Positions 9,165-16,860 of a stretch of DNA of 64,000 nucleotides are shown in pieces. A program made the position numbers and the translations under genes. This DNA comes from Thalassobius sp049116315 (GTDB lineage: Bacteria > Pseudomonadota > Alphaproteobacteria > Rhodobacterales > Rhodobacteraceae), in NCBI GenBank assembly GCA_049116315.1, contig JAGDZD010000005.1, forward strand, positions 62,001 through 126,000. The letters are read 5' to 3'. Position 1 is the stretch's first letter. Each line of letters opens with the position of its first letter. The notes under the pieces are model-generated. The model did no database searches and was not told the origin of the DNA. It saw only the letters and a program-made list of their open reading frames with translations.

Positions 9165-9629
9165 ATGATTGTCCGCACATCTGAAGGCTTTGGAAATTTA
9201 GCTGACAAATTCTTATGTGAACAAGCTAACCTTCAGGGAATCCTATCGTCTCGCACTTTTCATGAAGTTCGCAGCCAGATTGGTGAACATCGAATTGGTG
9301 AGGCGATCGGTGACACCGAAACGCAGCGCAACGACGTTGCTGCATCGGCTTTTCTCCTCGTCCCCGAAATAGCGAAGGACATTGGCGCTGCACCCGAAGA
9401 AATTCTGCAACTTCTGGTGATTGCCATCATGGCCACTGCTACAACTCACTTTTCAAGTTTCGGTGTCGATAAGGCACAGGAAATGACGTTGGATTTGATT
9501 CACGAGCACGAAAAGAGCCACTTTTATTCCAGCGTGCGTCGCAAATCCGATAGCAATCCACATATTACTTGGGCGCCTCAAACATCCATATGTAGGCAAA
9601 TCTACTGCCCCGACCACAACACCTATTGA
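9165..9629 (+). CDS. Hypothetical protein, possibly 5'-truncated by a nonsense codon
   Basis: From ATG 9165 the product is 154 residues and matches no family I recognise. The frame stays open upstream to 9033. A better start, ATG 9024, preceded by AGGAG (9010-9014), is in the same frame but is followed by ACC and then TAA (9030-9032). The residues between that TAA and 9165 read like protein (IPRLEDFLIGLIAGAE), so the ancestral gene probably started at 9024 and now carries a stop at codon 3. The present product would then start at 9165 or a non-ATG codon, or the gene may be dead. A mid-protein segment rich in A, I and T could be a hydrophobic helix. Confidence 0.45.
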   Translation: MIVRTSEGFGNLADKFLCEQANLQGILSSRTFHEVRSQIGEHRIGEAIGDTETQRNDVAASAFLLVPEIAKDIGAAPEEILQLLVIAIMATATTHFSSFGVDKAQEMTLDLIHEHEKSHFYSSVRRKSDSNPHITWAPQTSICRQIYCPDHNTY

Positions 9630-9671
9630 AACCTCAAAGCAGGACCATTATCTTATCATGGCTTTGTCCTA

Positions 9672-9814
9672 TCTGGTCTGCGGGTTCCTTGTGAGCGCCG
9701 TGACGATCGGAACGGGCGGGTCGGCGAACGGTGCTGAACCGTGGGTCGTCCTACAGGGTGCCGAGGCCGTATCGCATATGAATGGCGGCCAAGGTCCTGG
9801 TGAGCAAACGGCAA
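9672..9814 (+). repeat. 143-bp direct repeat, copy 1
   Basis: Identical to 10066-10208 except for one T/C difference (9685 versus 10079). The copies are 394 bp apart start to start. Flanking bases on both sides do not match, so the edges are sharp. It contains a small inverted repeat (ACGGT-GCTGA-ACCGT). It lies 450-590 bp before the reverse transcriptase start. Confidence 0.9.
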
Positions 9815-9974
9815 GCCTTGCCTCTCACATGGCCATAGCCTTTCATTTCGAGATCGAGATGAAACTTCGGGTGGTCAGTAGGGTTTCTTTTGGGCTTCGC
9901 CGGGACCCTGCGCGCGATTTTCGCTTGCAATCCGCCCGAAAAAGGTAAGCTACCTAAAGAAGGAAGACTGCGCG

Positions 9975-10372
9975 ATGAAGATTGACGCAACCAAAAACAC
10001 GCCCGCGTTCTGCGCTGGTGTCTGAGCGCCGCGGCCACATGTCGTGGTGCGCTCATCCTGACCACTCTGGTCTGCGGGCTCCTTGTGAGCGCCGTGACGA
10101 TCGGAACGGGCGGGTCGGCGAACGGTGCTGAACCGTGGGTCGTCCTACAGGGTGCCGAGGCCGTATCGCATATGAATGGCGGCCAAGGTCCTGGTGAGCA
10201 AACGGCAATTCGAGAGGTGAGGCGTGGCATTCCGAAGCCGCCTACCAGAGAGAGAGTTTTATGGGGCGTTTTTTTGAAGAAGCCACCAAGCAGCGTGCGC
10301 TTTTCAAAGCCTGGCAGAAAATCAAATCAAATGGCCGGCGTTCATCGGCCGATGAGACCCGCGATGCGATAG
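9975..10372 (+). pseudogene. Frameshifted small exported protein overlapping repeat copy 2
   Basis: ATG 9975 has an AAGGA 11 bases upstream but reaches a stop after 16 codons. Shifting one base at the A5 run (9993-9997) opens a frame that reads like a signal peptide: a basic start, then ALILTTLVCGLLVSA, then a possible cleavage near SANGA. This frame runs through repeat copy 2 to a stop at 10370-10372, overlapping the reverse transcriptase start. Copy 1 carries the same frame from ATG 9658. It could be a decayed gene, a homopolymer sequencing error, or chance. No function recognised. Confidence 0.3.
10066..10208 (+). repeat. 143-bp direct repeat, copy 2
   Basis: Second copy of the repeat at 9672-9814, with one mismatch in 143 bases. 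It ends 52 bp before the reverse transcriptase start codon. The near-identity argues for recent duplication or active homogenisation. The absence of A-specific differences argues against a template/variable repeat pair. Confidence 0.9.
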
Positions 10373-11988
10373 AAGAGTTCGACAGGAATTCCCTGCGCAA
10401 CGTCAGGCAGATTCAAAAACAACTACGGTCTGGGAAGTTTAAGTTCGATCTCCAGCGAGGCGTTACAGTCAAGAAGTCGAGCGGCGGCAAGAGGGGCATC
10501 GTCATGGCTTCAGTCCGCAATCGTATCGTGGAAAGGGCGTTGCTCGATACCCTTCAAAGCAAGTCGGATTTTGTGAAGTCCGTGAATACGTTGCCAACAA
10601 GCGTTGGGGGAGTTCCTAATCGCAGCGTTCCACATGGGCTGCAGCTGATTGATCGTGCCTTTGACGACGGAAGAATCCACTTCGTGAGATCGGATATTTC
10701 TGGTTTTTTTGACGGAGTTCCCAGAAAAACGGTATTAGATGCCATCTCAAGCGATGTATCAGATCCAGAATTCCTGGCGCTATTGGATCAGGCGTCAACG
10801 GTTGTCTTGAGCAACGAAGCCAAGCTTGGTGAAGATCGTAAAATCTTTCCAACCGACAGTGAAGGCGTTGCACAAGGTTCGCCTCTCTCTCCACTGTTTG
10901 GGAATATCCTGCTCTATGAGTTTGACAAAAAATTCAACGAGCGAGGAGTGATTTGCGTTCGCTTCATTGATGACTTTGTCATCATGTCGGATTCCGAAAA
11001 GAGATGCCGTGGTGCTTTCAAGTCAGCCCGAAAGTTTTTAAAGGACAACGGCCTCGAGTGCCATGATCCTTATTCTGGAAATTCTTCACCCGACAAAGCT
11101 CAATTCGGCAACGCCCATAGCGGAGGTTTCTCCTTTTTGGGGTTCGACTGTGCCCCTGGCCTTTTTCAGCCAAACAAGAAAGCCCGTCGTAGCCTCATTG
11201 AGAAGATAGACAGCCGGATTAAAGCAGGAAAAGCAGCGATCGGGCAGGTTCGCAAAACGCAGAATAGCTTCTCTGCGAGAAGCAGATATGTGCAAACACT
11301 AACAGTTATTGACAGCGTTGTCCGTGGTTGGGGGGAAGCCTTTGCCTATGGCAATGCTCAGCAGACCATACGTGACTTGGACAAAAAATTAGATGGTCAA
11401 CTGGCAGAATTCCGATCTTGGTATGCTTTGCAAAGCAAACATATGAACCAACGTGATCGACGCCGGACTGGCGGCGTAGGCCTCCTTGAGGACATCAAAC
11501 CAAAGCTCCTTCACGAAGCACCATTCACTTTGGACCCGCCCAGGAGTTTTCGGAAATCGAATTCAACAGTCCAAATTTCGACCGATGGTTCTACAGGAGG
11601 CAAGGCAAACAAAGAAACTGGGCTATCTCCAGTCGGCGCTTGGGCTTACATATTCCATGAAACCGGAGTGGAAAAATCAGGCTCAGATTTTGGCACGACG
11701 AACAACCGAATGGAACTTCGGGCTGTCATCGAGGCCATAAAAAGTGTTCCTGTTGGAAGTTCGGCAATCATACGGAGCGACAGCAAATATGTTTGCAATG
11801 CAATCAAAAGTGGCCACGTAATTTCCAGCAACCACGACCTATGGCAGGACTACAAAGAGGCGAGCCAAGGGCTTAAAATCCGACTTGAATGGGTGAAAGG
11901 TCATGCGGGCGATACATTCAACGAAGCAGTCGACAAACTCGCACGAAAAACAGCGGAAGTGGCTCTTAGCTCAAAGGCTCGCGGGTAG
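10261..11988 (+). CDS. Reverse transcriptase fused to C-terminal RNase HI
   Basis: The 575-residue protein starts at ATG 10261 after a purine-rich AGAGAGAG. Its N-terminal two thirds is a group-II-intron-like reverse transcriptase: RNRIVERAL (86-94), SDISGFF (144-150), QGSPLSP (205-211), the catalytic box FIDD (235-238, in place of the usual YADD), FLGF (292-295) and a thumb-like RGWGEAFAYGN. After a linker, residues about 437-565 form a complete RNase HI domain with the acidic tetrad D442, E485, D507 and D558 and the WVKGHAG loop. Retroviral enzymes join these activities, but most bacterial reverse transcriptases lack RNase H. No HNH domain and no intron RNA is evident. A 143-bp direct repeat pair lies just upstream. 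A role in phage defence or cDNA synthesis is inference from its place in a mobile element. Confidence 0.88.
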   Translation: MGRFFEEATKQRALFKAWQKIKSNGRRSSADETRDAIEEFDRNSLRNVRQIQKQLRSGKFKFDLQRGVTVKKSSGGKRGIVMASVRNRIVERALLDTLQSKSDFVKSVNTLPTSVGGVPNRSVPHGLQLIDRAFDDGRIHFVRSDISGFFDGVPRKTVLDAISSDVSDPEFLALLDQASTVVLSNEAKLGEDRKIFPTDSEGVAQGSPLSPLFGNILLYEFDKKFNERGVICVRFIDDFVIMSDSEKRCRGAFKSARKFLKDNGLECHDPYSGNSSPDKAQFGNAHSGGFSFLGFDCAPGLFQPNKKARRSLIEKIDSRIKAGKAAIGQVRKTQNSFSARSRYVQTLTVIDSVVRGWGEAFAYGNAQQTIRDLDKKLDGQLAEFRSWYALQSKHMNQRDRRRTGGVGLLEDIKPKLLHEAPFTLDPPRSFRKSNSTVQISTDGSTGGKANKETGLSPVGAWAYIFHETGVEKSGSDFGTTNNRMELRAVIEAIKSVPVGSSAIIRSDSKYVCNAIKSGHVISSNHDLWQDYKEASQGLKIRLEWVKGHAGDTFNEAVDKLARKTAEVALSSKARG

Positions 11989-12136
11989 GATCGAAGAAAT
12001 CCGGCATCAAAGCATACAAGACCTCTATTCTTGCGGTAACTGTCGTTAAGTTGACGTTTCCACTCTCAACCACCTGTGGCAGTCCAAGAAACTTGCGATT
12101 AGCTTCGCGCGTGATGTGTTTGTTAACTTCATCCAC
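11966..12136 (-). CDS. Small protein of 56 residues, convergent with the reverse transcriptase
   Basis: A GTG at 12136, with AAGGA about 8 bases upstream, opens a frame to TAA at 11966. The product reads like real protein (NRKFLGLPQVVESGN, then TTVTARIEVLYALMPDFFD), with a balanced composition. It overlaps the 3' end of the reverse transcriptase gene by 23 bp on the other strand. I recognise no family. It may be the tail of a larger decayed gene. Confidence 0.35.
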   Translation of the reverse strand: MDEVNKHITREANRKFLGLPQVVESGNVNLTTVTARIEVLYALMPDFFDPTREPLS

Positions 12137-12216
12137 AACCCAGTGTCCTTACTTCTGGGCCCCCGGAAAACAAAGGGCGGATCATTTCGCCCACACTTCG
12201 CGACTGCAGCGGAGTC

Positions 12217-12480
12217 TCATTCCCGGCTCATTGGAGAGTTAGGATGCAGTTCTTGTAGCCCTAAAAAAACGCGGTCACGATTGCGGGTGATCCGCTCATG
12301 CAGCAGCTTTTGAAGCCGTTCCGCCTTTTCTCCCATGCTGTCGTCCAGCAGCTTCAGAACAGCAGCACCATAGATAACCTTCCTTCGAGTATCATCGCTG
12401 CGCTTGAGCTTCTGCGCTTTGCCCTGAAGGTTCCGCAGCCGTTGGCGGGCTTTCTCAATTTGCATATCCAGGTCAGCCAT
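12217..12480 (-). CDS. TraD/MobC-like mobilization accessory protein
   Basis: Start ATG 12480 is chosen because GGGAG lies 6-7 bases upstream; the product is 87 residues. The sequence is helical and charged, with MQIEKARQRLRNLQ followed by RSDDTRRKVIYGAAVLKLL, the signature of the small conjugal TraD family of Ti-type plasmids, which plays a MobC-like part. The gene is divergent from the MOBQ relaxase with the predicted oriT between them, as mobC and mobA flank oriT in RSF1010. It probably binds the oriT region and helps the relaxosome. Confidence 0.7.
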   Translation of the reverse strand: MADLDMQIEKARQRLRNLQGKAQKLKRSDDTRRKVIYGAAVLKLLDDSMGEKAERLQKLLHERITRNRDRVFLGLQELHPNSPMSRE

Positions 12481-12610
12481 TTCATTCTCCCATTTCTGAC
12501 TTGCTTGAACAGGACATGGTGCCCCGGTGTTGCGGCCGCTCCTTTCGCATTTGAAAAGTGTTCCACACGGCCGCCCGTAGCGCGGCCCCCGCACGCCTTG
12601 AAAAGGTGAT

Positions 12611-12646
12611 GCGCGCAGTTACGCAAACTAAAGTTTGCCTGCGCGC
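12611..12646 (-). other. Predicted origin of transfer (oriT/nic) of MOBQ type
   Basis: Nested inverted repeats: outer arms GCGCGCAG (12611-12618) and CTGCGCGC (12639-12646), inner arms GCAAACT (12623-12629) and AGTTTGC (12632-12638). On the minus strand the inner hairpin is followed by GTAACTGCGCGC, closely like the RSF1010/R1162 nic region (hairpin, then GTAAGTGCGCCC). It lies between the divergent accessory and relaxase genes. By analogy the nick should fall after TAACTGCG. Confidence 0.65.
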
Positions 12647-12699
12647 CTGGCCGGCGGGGCTGGGGAGCGGATGCCGGGTTCGGGACCGACATCCATGGG

Positions 12700-13917
12700 A
12701 TGATACATCCAGCCTCCCGACTTGAAGTCGTCATTCACTCTCGCGCCGACGATAGCAGCGCTGTCAAATCCGCCGCCTACACTGCGCGCGCCTCCTACCG
12801 GGACACGCGGCTGGGGCGACGGTTTCGGGCGGGCAAACGCGGCGGACTTATGTCGCACGAGCTTTTCAATTGGTCAGGCAGCGCCGAAGATCTTTGGAAC
12901 GCCGCCGAAATTGCTGAGACGCGAGGCAATGCGCGGGTCATCCGGGAACTGCGCCCCTCACTGCCGGCCGAGCTACCGCTGGCCGAGCAGGTGCGGCTTG
13001 CTCGAGGATTTGGCCTATGGCTGCGGGATGAGTATGGCGTCGCCGTTCAAGCCGACATACACGCGCCGCGGTTCCTCGACCGCAACACGGAAAAGCTGCA
13101 CGCCGCCGACAAACTCAAAATGGGGAGTGAAAGCTACCTGTCGGCGCTGTTCAATCCTGATCTCACCAATCGCAACTTCCACGCCCACATCCTGATGACG
13201 ACGCGCACCGTGTGTTCGCAGACCGGAGCATTCGGTGCAAAGACCAGACTGCTCGACGATAAGAAAACGGGACCGGAGGAAATCCTGCGGATCAGACAGG
13301 AATGGGAGAAACGCACCAACGCGGCGCTGAAGCGCATCGGGTCGTCGGCGCGCATCGATCTGCGCTCCTACGAGACGATGGCGAAAGCAGGCGACGCGCC
13401 TGAGGGATTGGTTGCCCAAGACCATCTGGGCCCGCGCCGGGCTGAGCGGTCGCGCCGCCTCGAAGAGCTGGGAGAAGACACCAGCGCGGCTGGAAGGCGG
13501 CGTGCGGCGATCAAACAGCACAACCAGGACGTCTGGAAATCGTGGCTGGAGCTGCGCGCCTTGGAACGTGAAAAAGCGCGCCTGTCAGCTGAAATCGTGG
13601 CCCGAGAACGGGAAGCGGCGCGCAGGAAAAAGGCCGATGCTGAAAAGCACCGGCTTCGAATGGCTCAAACGGTAGAGGAAGCTGAGGCCGCGCTGTCAGA
13701 TGCGACGCAGCTCGACAGCCTCAAGACGGGGTCTGATCTTGCTTCGGCTCTGGCTTGGGCTTTGAGCGAAGAGGACGACCCACCTTGCGCGGGGCCAGAG
13801 TTCTCTTCACCGTTTGATTTGGAAACTTACGAGCCGCCCGCCGGGCGTCCTTTGCCGGAGCCGGCTTTGTCGCCACAGGTTCGACGGGTTCGGCGACGGG
13901 GTCCTCGGTCTCGCTGA
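12700..13917 (+). CDS. MobA/MobL-type (MOBQ) relaxase
   Basis: The 405-residue protein has the relaxase core: SAAY near the N-terminus (Y27, the likely nicking tyrosine) and a histidine set, H121 in QADIHAP plus H161 and H163 in NRNFHAHILMTTR, for the metal. It resembles the N-terminal third of TraA/MobA but lacks a helicase domain, so the element depends on other functions for strand separation and is mobilizable rather than self-transmissible. The C-terminal 100 residues are charged coiled-coil. The start lacks a strong ribosome site. The last 197 bp overlap the KfrA-like gene on the opposite strand, so either gene's end may be misjudged. Confidence 0.82.
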   Translation: MIHPASRLEVVIHSRADDSSAVKSAAYTARASYRDTRLGRRFRAGKRGGLMSHELFNWSGSAEDLWNAAEIAETRGNARVIRELRPSLPAELPLAEQVRLARGFGLWLRDEYGVAVQADIHAPRFLDRNTEKLHAADKLKMGSESYLSALFNPDLTNRNFHAHILMTTRTVCSQTGAFGAKTRLLDDKKTGPEEILRIRQEWEKRTNAALKRIGSSARIDLRSYETMAKAGDAPEGLVAQDHLGPRRAERSRRLEELGEDTSAAGRRRAAIKQHNQDVWKSWLELRALEREKARLSAEIVAREREAARRKKADAEKHRLRMAQTVEEAEAALSDATQLDSLKTGSDLASALAWALSEEDDPPCAGPEFSSPFDLETYEPPAGRPLPEPALSPQVRRVRRRGPRSR

Positions 13918-14350
13918 TCTCGGCTTCGGCCGACAGATCATCGAGGCATTGCGTCAGGTCCGCGATTTGCCTGTTCAACCTCTTTACCGTGTTCGCATGC
14001 TCGGCCTCGAGCATGGCGAAGTCACGTTCGCGCAAAGCGAGATGTCGGAGGTTCTGGTCCGTGAGGCGGGCGATCTCACCGCGCAGCATCGCCTCCATGC
14101 TCTGCTCCAGTGCCGCAATGGCGGTCTGGATCAGCGTCTGGGTGCTGTCTGGCAGAGGGACTTCGGCAAGTTGCTGCTCTTCTTCTTGGCTTGCCATGTG
14201 CTGTTCCCAGATATCGCGAACCCGCGAGAATTTGCCCTTGTTGCCAAGCGCCTTGAACAGATCAGTTGCCGAGATCTCCCGGCCAAGCTGCGCCGTCAGG
14301 GTGGTGCCTTTTGCGATGATATCTTCGTCGGAATGAATAGGTGTGCGCAT
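13721..14350 (-). CDS. KfrA-like DNA-binding protein
   Basis: Start ATG 14350 is supported by AGGAG ending 8 bases upstream; the product is 209 residues. The N-terminal 60 residues (SDEDIIAKGTTLTAQLGR, then SATDLFKALGNKGKFSRVR) fit the KfrA N-terminal helix-turn-helix. A central coiled coil (about 90-150) and a Lys/Pro/Arg-rich tail follow, as in plasmid KfrA proteins, which bind DNA and form filaments that aid maintenance. The tract of 4-bp-periodic repeats lies about 110 bp upstream and could be its operator. The 3' end overlaps the relaxase gene. Confidence 0.6.
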   Translation of the reverse strand: MRTPIHSDEDIIAKGTTLTAQLGREISATDLFKALGNKGKFSRVRDIWEQHMASQEEEQQLAEVPLPDSTQTLIQTAIAALEQSMEAMLRGEIARLTDQNLRHLALRERDFAMLEAEHANTVKRLNRQIADLTQCLDDLSAEAEISETEDPVAEPVEPVATKPAPAKDARRAARKFPNQTVKRTLAPRKVGRPLRSKPKPEPKQDQTPS

Positions 14351-14456
14351 CGATGTAACTCCTTGTTTTGCGATTGCAGGAGAGACGTGGGATCGATGGC
14401 GAAACCGGAAAAACAAACTTCCAAAATTTTTTGCGCGCCTGAGGAAAAGGGCGAAA

Positions 14457-14556
14457 AGTCAGTAAGTTGGTAAGTCCGAAGGTCGGAAGTTTGTAGGTAA
14501 GTAGATCAGTTTGTTGGTGTGCAAGTAAGTCGGTCAGTTTGTCGGGTTGATAAGTC
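14457..14556. repeat. Tract with 4-bp periodicity (NNGT repeats)
   Basis: GT dinucleotides recur every 4 bases for about 100 bp. They fall at 14458, 14462, 14466, 14470, 14474 and 14482, then after a phase slip at 14489, 14493, 14497, 14501, 14509, 14513, 14517, 14525, 14529, 14533, 14537 and 14541, then at 14546 and 14554. The tract sits in the 318-bp gap between the divergent KfrA-like and primase genes. Dense short repeats at this place suggest a protein-binding array: operator, centromere-like site or replication iterons. Confidence 0.7.
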
Positions 14557-14668
14557 CGAACGACTTTGATCCGCGCCCGGCGCGCCACTCTTCTGCACCG
14601 CAGCTTCACCCCTAAATCAATTCATCCGATTTTTTCTGTGATCGCGGCCCGGGAACCATTTCCCCGGG

Positions 14669-16282
14669 ATGAAACACACCAGTCCCTGCGAATTCGCCCC
14701 GACCGCCCAGATCCTCGACCTTACCGCCGAGGAATACTTCCACCTGTTGCATCCCGAAGGATCCCGCGGGAAAGCCGCCGTTCTCTGCAAGCATGGGCCT
14801 GAAAAGGTTCAAACCCATACCTACGAGGCCGCGCCCTTGATCGCGCAGATGCCGCACTTTGTTGACCGGACCAGCTTTCTGTCGCTGAACCGTTTTTGGT
14901 ATGGGCGGAAGCTGAAGTCGCTGGCAGCGCTCAACGCGCTTTATGTCGATCTCGACTATTTCCATCTCCCGCAATGGCAGGGAAAACCGCCCGCCGAGGT
15001 TCAGAGTTCCTTCGCCGCTCATCTGCTGATCTCTGGACTGCCGCAACCGTCAGTGTTTCTGCAAACGGGGCGCGGGCTTGCCGCCATCTGGCTGATCGAG
15101 CCGATCCCGGCCTCGGCGCTGCGGCGCTGGAACGGTGCGATGGGGGCGCTGATCGACCTGACGGGCGCCTTCGGGGCAGACAAGGCCTGCAGAGATGCCA
15201 CCCGCGTCTTCCGCATCCCTGGCACTCTCAACGAAAAGTCGCAACAGGAAGTTCGGGTCAGCGGCGGCTGTGCAGAACGGTATCAATTCGACGATCTGGC
15301 AGATCAGATTTACCGGGCCGCAGGCAGGCCGACCCGCGCCGAGTTGCAGGAACGAAAGAAGCGCAAGGTTAAGAAGAGTAAGGCGAACGCCACGATGCCG
15401 CGCGGGCTGACCCAAGCAGAGCGGTTCAGGTTGATCCGCGATGATCTGGCGGCTTTTCGGGACGCGCATGGCGGTTTGATACCGACAGGGCTTAGAAACA
15501 CATGGCTGCACTTCCACGCGACGTGCCTGACCCATTTGCCGGAGGTCATAGATCTGGAAGCGGAAATTCTGAGAGCCGCGCAGAGCGCGACACCGGGGCT
15601 GGACCGGAGCGAAGTGACTGCGATCATCAGGCAGGCCACTGAAAAGGCAAAGCTGCGCACCAGCGCGACTTCCTGGGCCCCTGGTCGCTATCACTATAAG
15701 GGCGCAACGATGGCCGAGCAGCTCGGCATTACGCCTGACCTCGCGCGCGCCCTTGGCCTAAAGCAGGTGATCCCCGAAGAGGAAAGAAAACGTCGCAAGG
15801 CGGAGGCCGAACGGCAGCGCCGCGCCTCAAACGGTGCCATGTCTCGCGACGAATACCTGGCCGCCAACAGCGCTTCGCGCACCAAGCCTTGGGCCGCGCT
15901 CGGGATCAGTCGGACCAAGTATTACGAGCTGAAACGCGTAGGAATGCTGCCTGAACCAGTGGCGGCGAGACCGCGGACAGGTCCGTGCCCGCTACAGGGG
16001 CATAGCCCGCCCGCCTGGCCCCGGCCTGGGGGCAGAAAGGGACCCACAGCGCCACCCCAGCAGCGCACAAGCCACCCGCGGACGCTCCGGCCCTCCGCCG
16101 GACAACCACGCGGCCACAGCGCGCCCATTGACCTGTCCGCAAGGCGGCAATGCGATACGCGAAGAAAGGAGAAGCCCGCCGAGACGCTTTCCGTTTCGAT
16201 CACGCCCGTCCTGGTGAGGGCGCGACCGGAAACGCAAGCCCCTCGGGGACCAGAGCACACTGGTTCCTGTGTTCATGAGTGA
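14669..16282 (+). CDS. Primase/replication protein of the archaeo-eukaryotic primase type
   Basis: The 537-residue product has features of plasmid AEP-type primases: LYVDLD (91-96) with the catalytic Asp pair D94/D96, QTGRG (132-136), and DATRVFRIPGTLNEK (176-190), the usual R-lPGT-N-K motif. A helix-rich region follows, then a possible helix-turn-helix near LGISRTKYYELKRVGML. The last 110 residues are Pro/Arg-rich and may be disordered. It most likely primes or starts replication of the element after transfer or excision. It is divergent from the KfrA-like gene with the repeat tract between them. No strong ribosome site is visible before ATG 14669. Confidence 0.65.
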   Translation: MKHTSPCEFAPTAQILDLTAEEYFHLLHPEGSRGKAAVLCKHGPEKVQTHTYEAAPLIAQMPHFVDRTSFLSLNRFWYGRKLKSLAALNALYVDLDYFHLPQWQGKPPAEVQSSFAAHLLISGLPQPSVFLQTGRGLAAIWLIEPIPASALRRWNGAMGALIDLTGAFGADKACRDATRVFRIPGTLNEKSQQEVRVSGGCAERYQFDDLADQIYRAAGRPTRAELQERKKRKVKKSKANATMPRGLTQAERFRLIRDDLAAFRDAHGGLIPTGLRNTWLHFHATCLTHLPEVIDLEAEILRAAQSATPGLDRSEVTAIIRQATEKAKLRTSATSWAPGRYHYKGATMAEQLGITPDLARALGLKQVIPEEERKRRKAEAERQRRASNGAMSRDEYLAANSASRTKPWAALGISRTKYYELKRVGMLPEPVAARPRTGPCPLQGHSPPAWPRPGGRKGPTAPPQQRTSHPRTLRPSAGQPRGHSAPIDLSARRQCDTRRKEKPAETLSVSITPVLVRARPETQAPRGPEHTGSCVHE

Positions 16283-16284
16283 GA

Positions 16285-16321
16285 GTTCCCGGGCCGGAGT
16301 TGAGTGGCCGGCTCGGGAAAC
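16285..16321. terminator. G+C-rich hairpin after the primase gene
   Basis: GTTCCCGGGCCGG (16285-16297) and CCGGCTCGGGAAAC (16308-16321) pair with a couple of mismatches around a 10-base loop. It starts 2 bases after the primase stop. No T-run follows, so it could be a weak terminator or a structural site of the replication region. Confidence 0.4.
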
Positions 16322-16446
16322 GCTCGCCTCGACCCAGTCGGGCATCGCTCCCGCTGACTGAACGCACCTGCTGGCAGCACCCTCCGCCTGTCTGCGTCTT
16401 GAGGTGATCACATGGCGTGGTCCCAAAAATCGGAGGGTCCAAATCA

Positions 16447-16860
16447 ATGGATGAAAAGACCGAACGAGAGCTTCACGAACTGACGCTCAATGCTATCACT
16501 CAAGGTCGCCTGCTGGCGCAAGAATGGCGCGAGGCAGGATTGGCGCCTCAGGGCAGCACAAAACAGCTGACCCTGGACCTGCTGCAAAAGCTGGCCGACC
16601 GCAGCGGACTGTATGACCTCTATGACGAGCGTATTGAACTGCTCGGCAATCAGATCCGCCGGTTCGCCAACGCATACCGCGAGGGTCTCGGCGATCGCGC
16701 GCTGGAGACGGACATCGACACGGAGAACGTCCCCGATACGAAGGTCATCGACCTGATCAATCTCGCATGGCGCTGGCGACAGCTTCGCTCGGGCCATCGG
16801 AAGCTTGAGGACAAGATCGCGGCAATACGGGAGACCGGAAGGCTGTTGGCAGGTAATTGA
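16447..16860 (+). CDS. Hypothetical protein of the element's replication/regulation region
   Basis: ATG 16447 is chosen over 16417 because GGAGG lies about 11 bases upstream and the extra ten residues look non-coding. The product has 137 residues, is charged and largely helical (LHELTLNAITQGRLLAQEW at the start), with no motif I recognise. It lies between the primase and the PrtN-like genes on the same strand. Confidence 0.5.
   Translation: MDEKTERELHELTLNAITQGRLLAQEWREAGLAPQGSTKQLTLDLLQKLADRSGLYDLYDERIELLGNQIRRFANAYREGLGDRALETDIDTENVPDTKVIDLINLAWRWRQLRSGHRKLEDKIAAIRETGRLLAGN

Noticed and set aside
9672..10208. Diversity-generating retroelement (template and variable repeat pair)
   Set aside because: The repeats are 142/143 identical with a T/C difference, not adenine-targeted. 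No C-type-lectin or Ig-like target gene ends in a repeat, and the RT carries RNase H.
9751..10230. 159-residue minus-strand frame across the repeats
   Set aside because: Composition is Arg/Pro/Ser-rich as expected for a shadow of G+C-rich sequence, and the repeat copies are read in different frames.
8275..11988. Retron with msr-msd RNA in the long hairpin
   Set aside because: The hairpin is nearly 2 kb from the RT with two genes between. Retron RNA lies directly before its RT. The RT thumb looks group-II-like.
10261..11988. Mobile group II intron
   Set aside because: No HNH or DNA-binding domain, no recognisable domain V/VI hairpin or intron ends around the gene, and an RNase HI domain is present instead.
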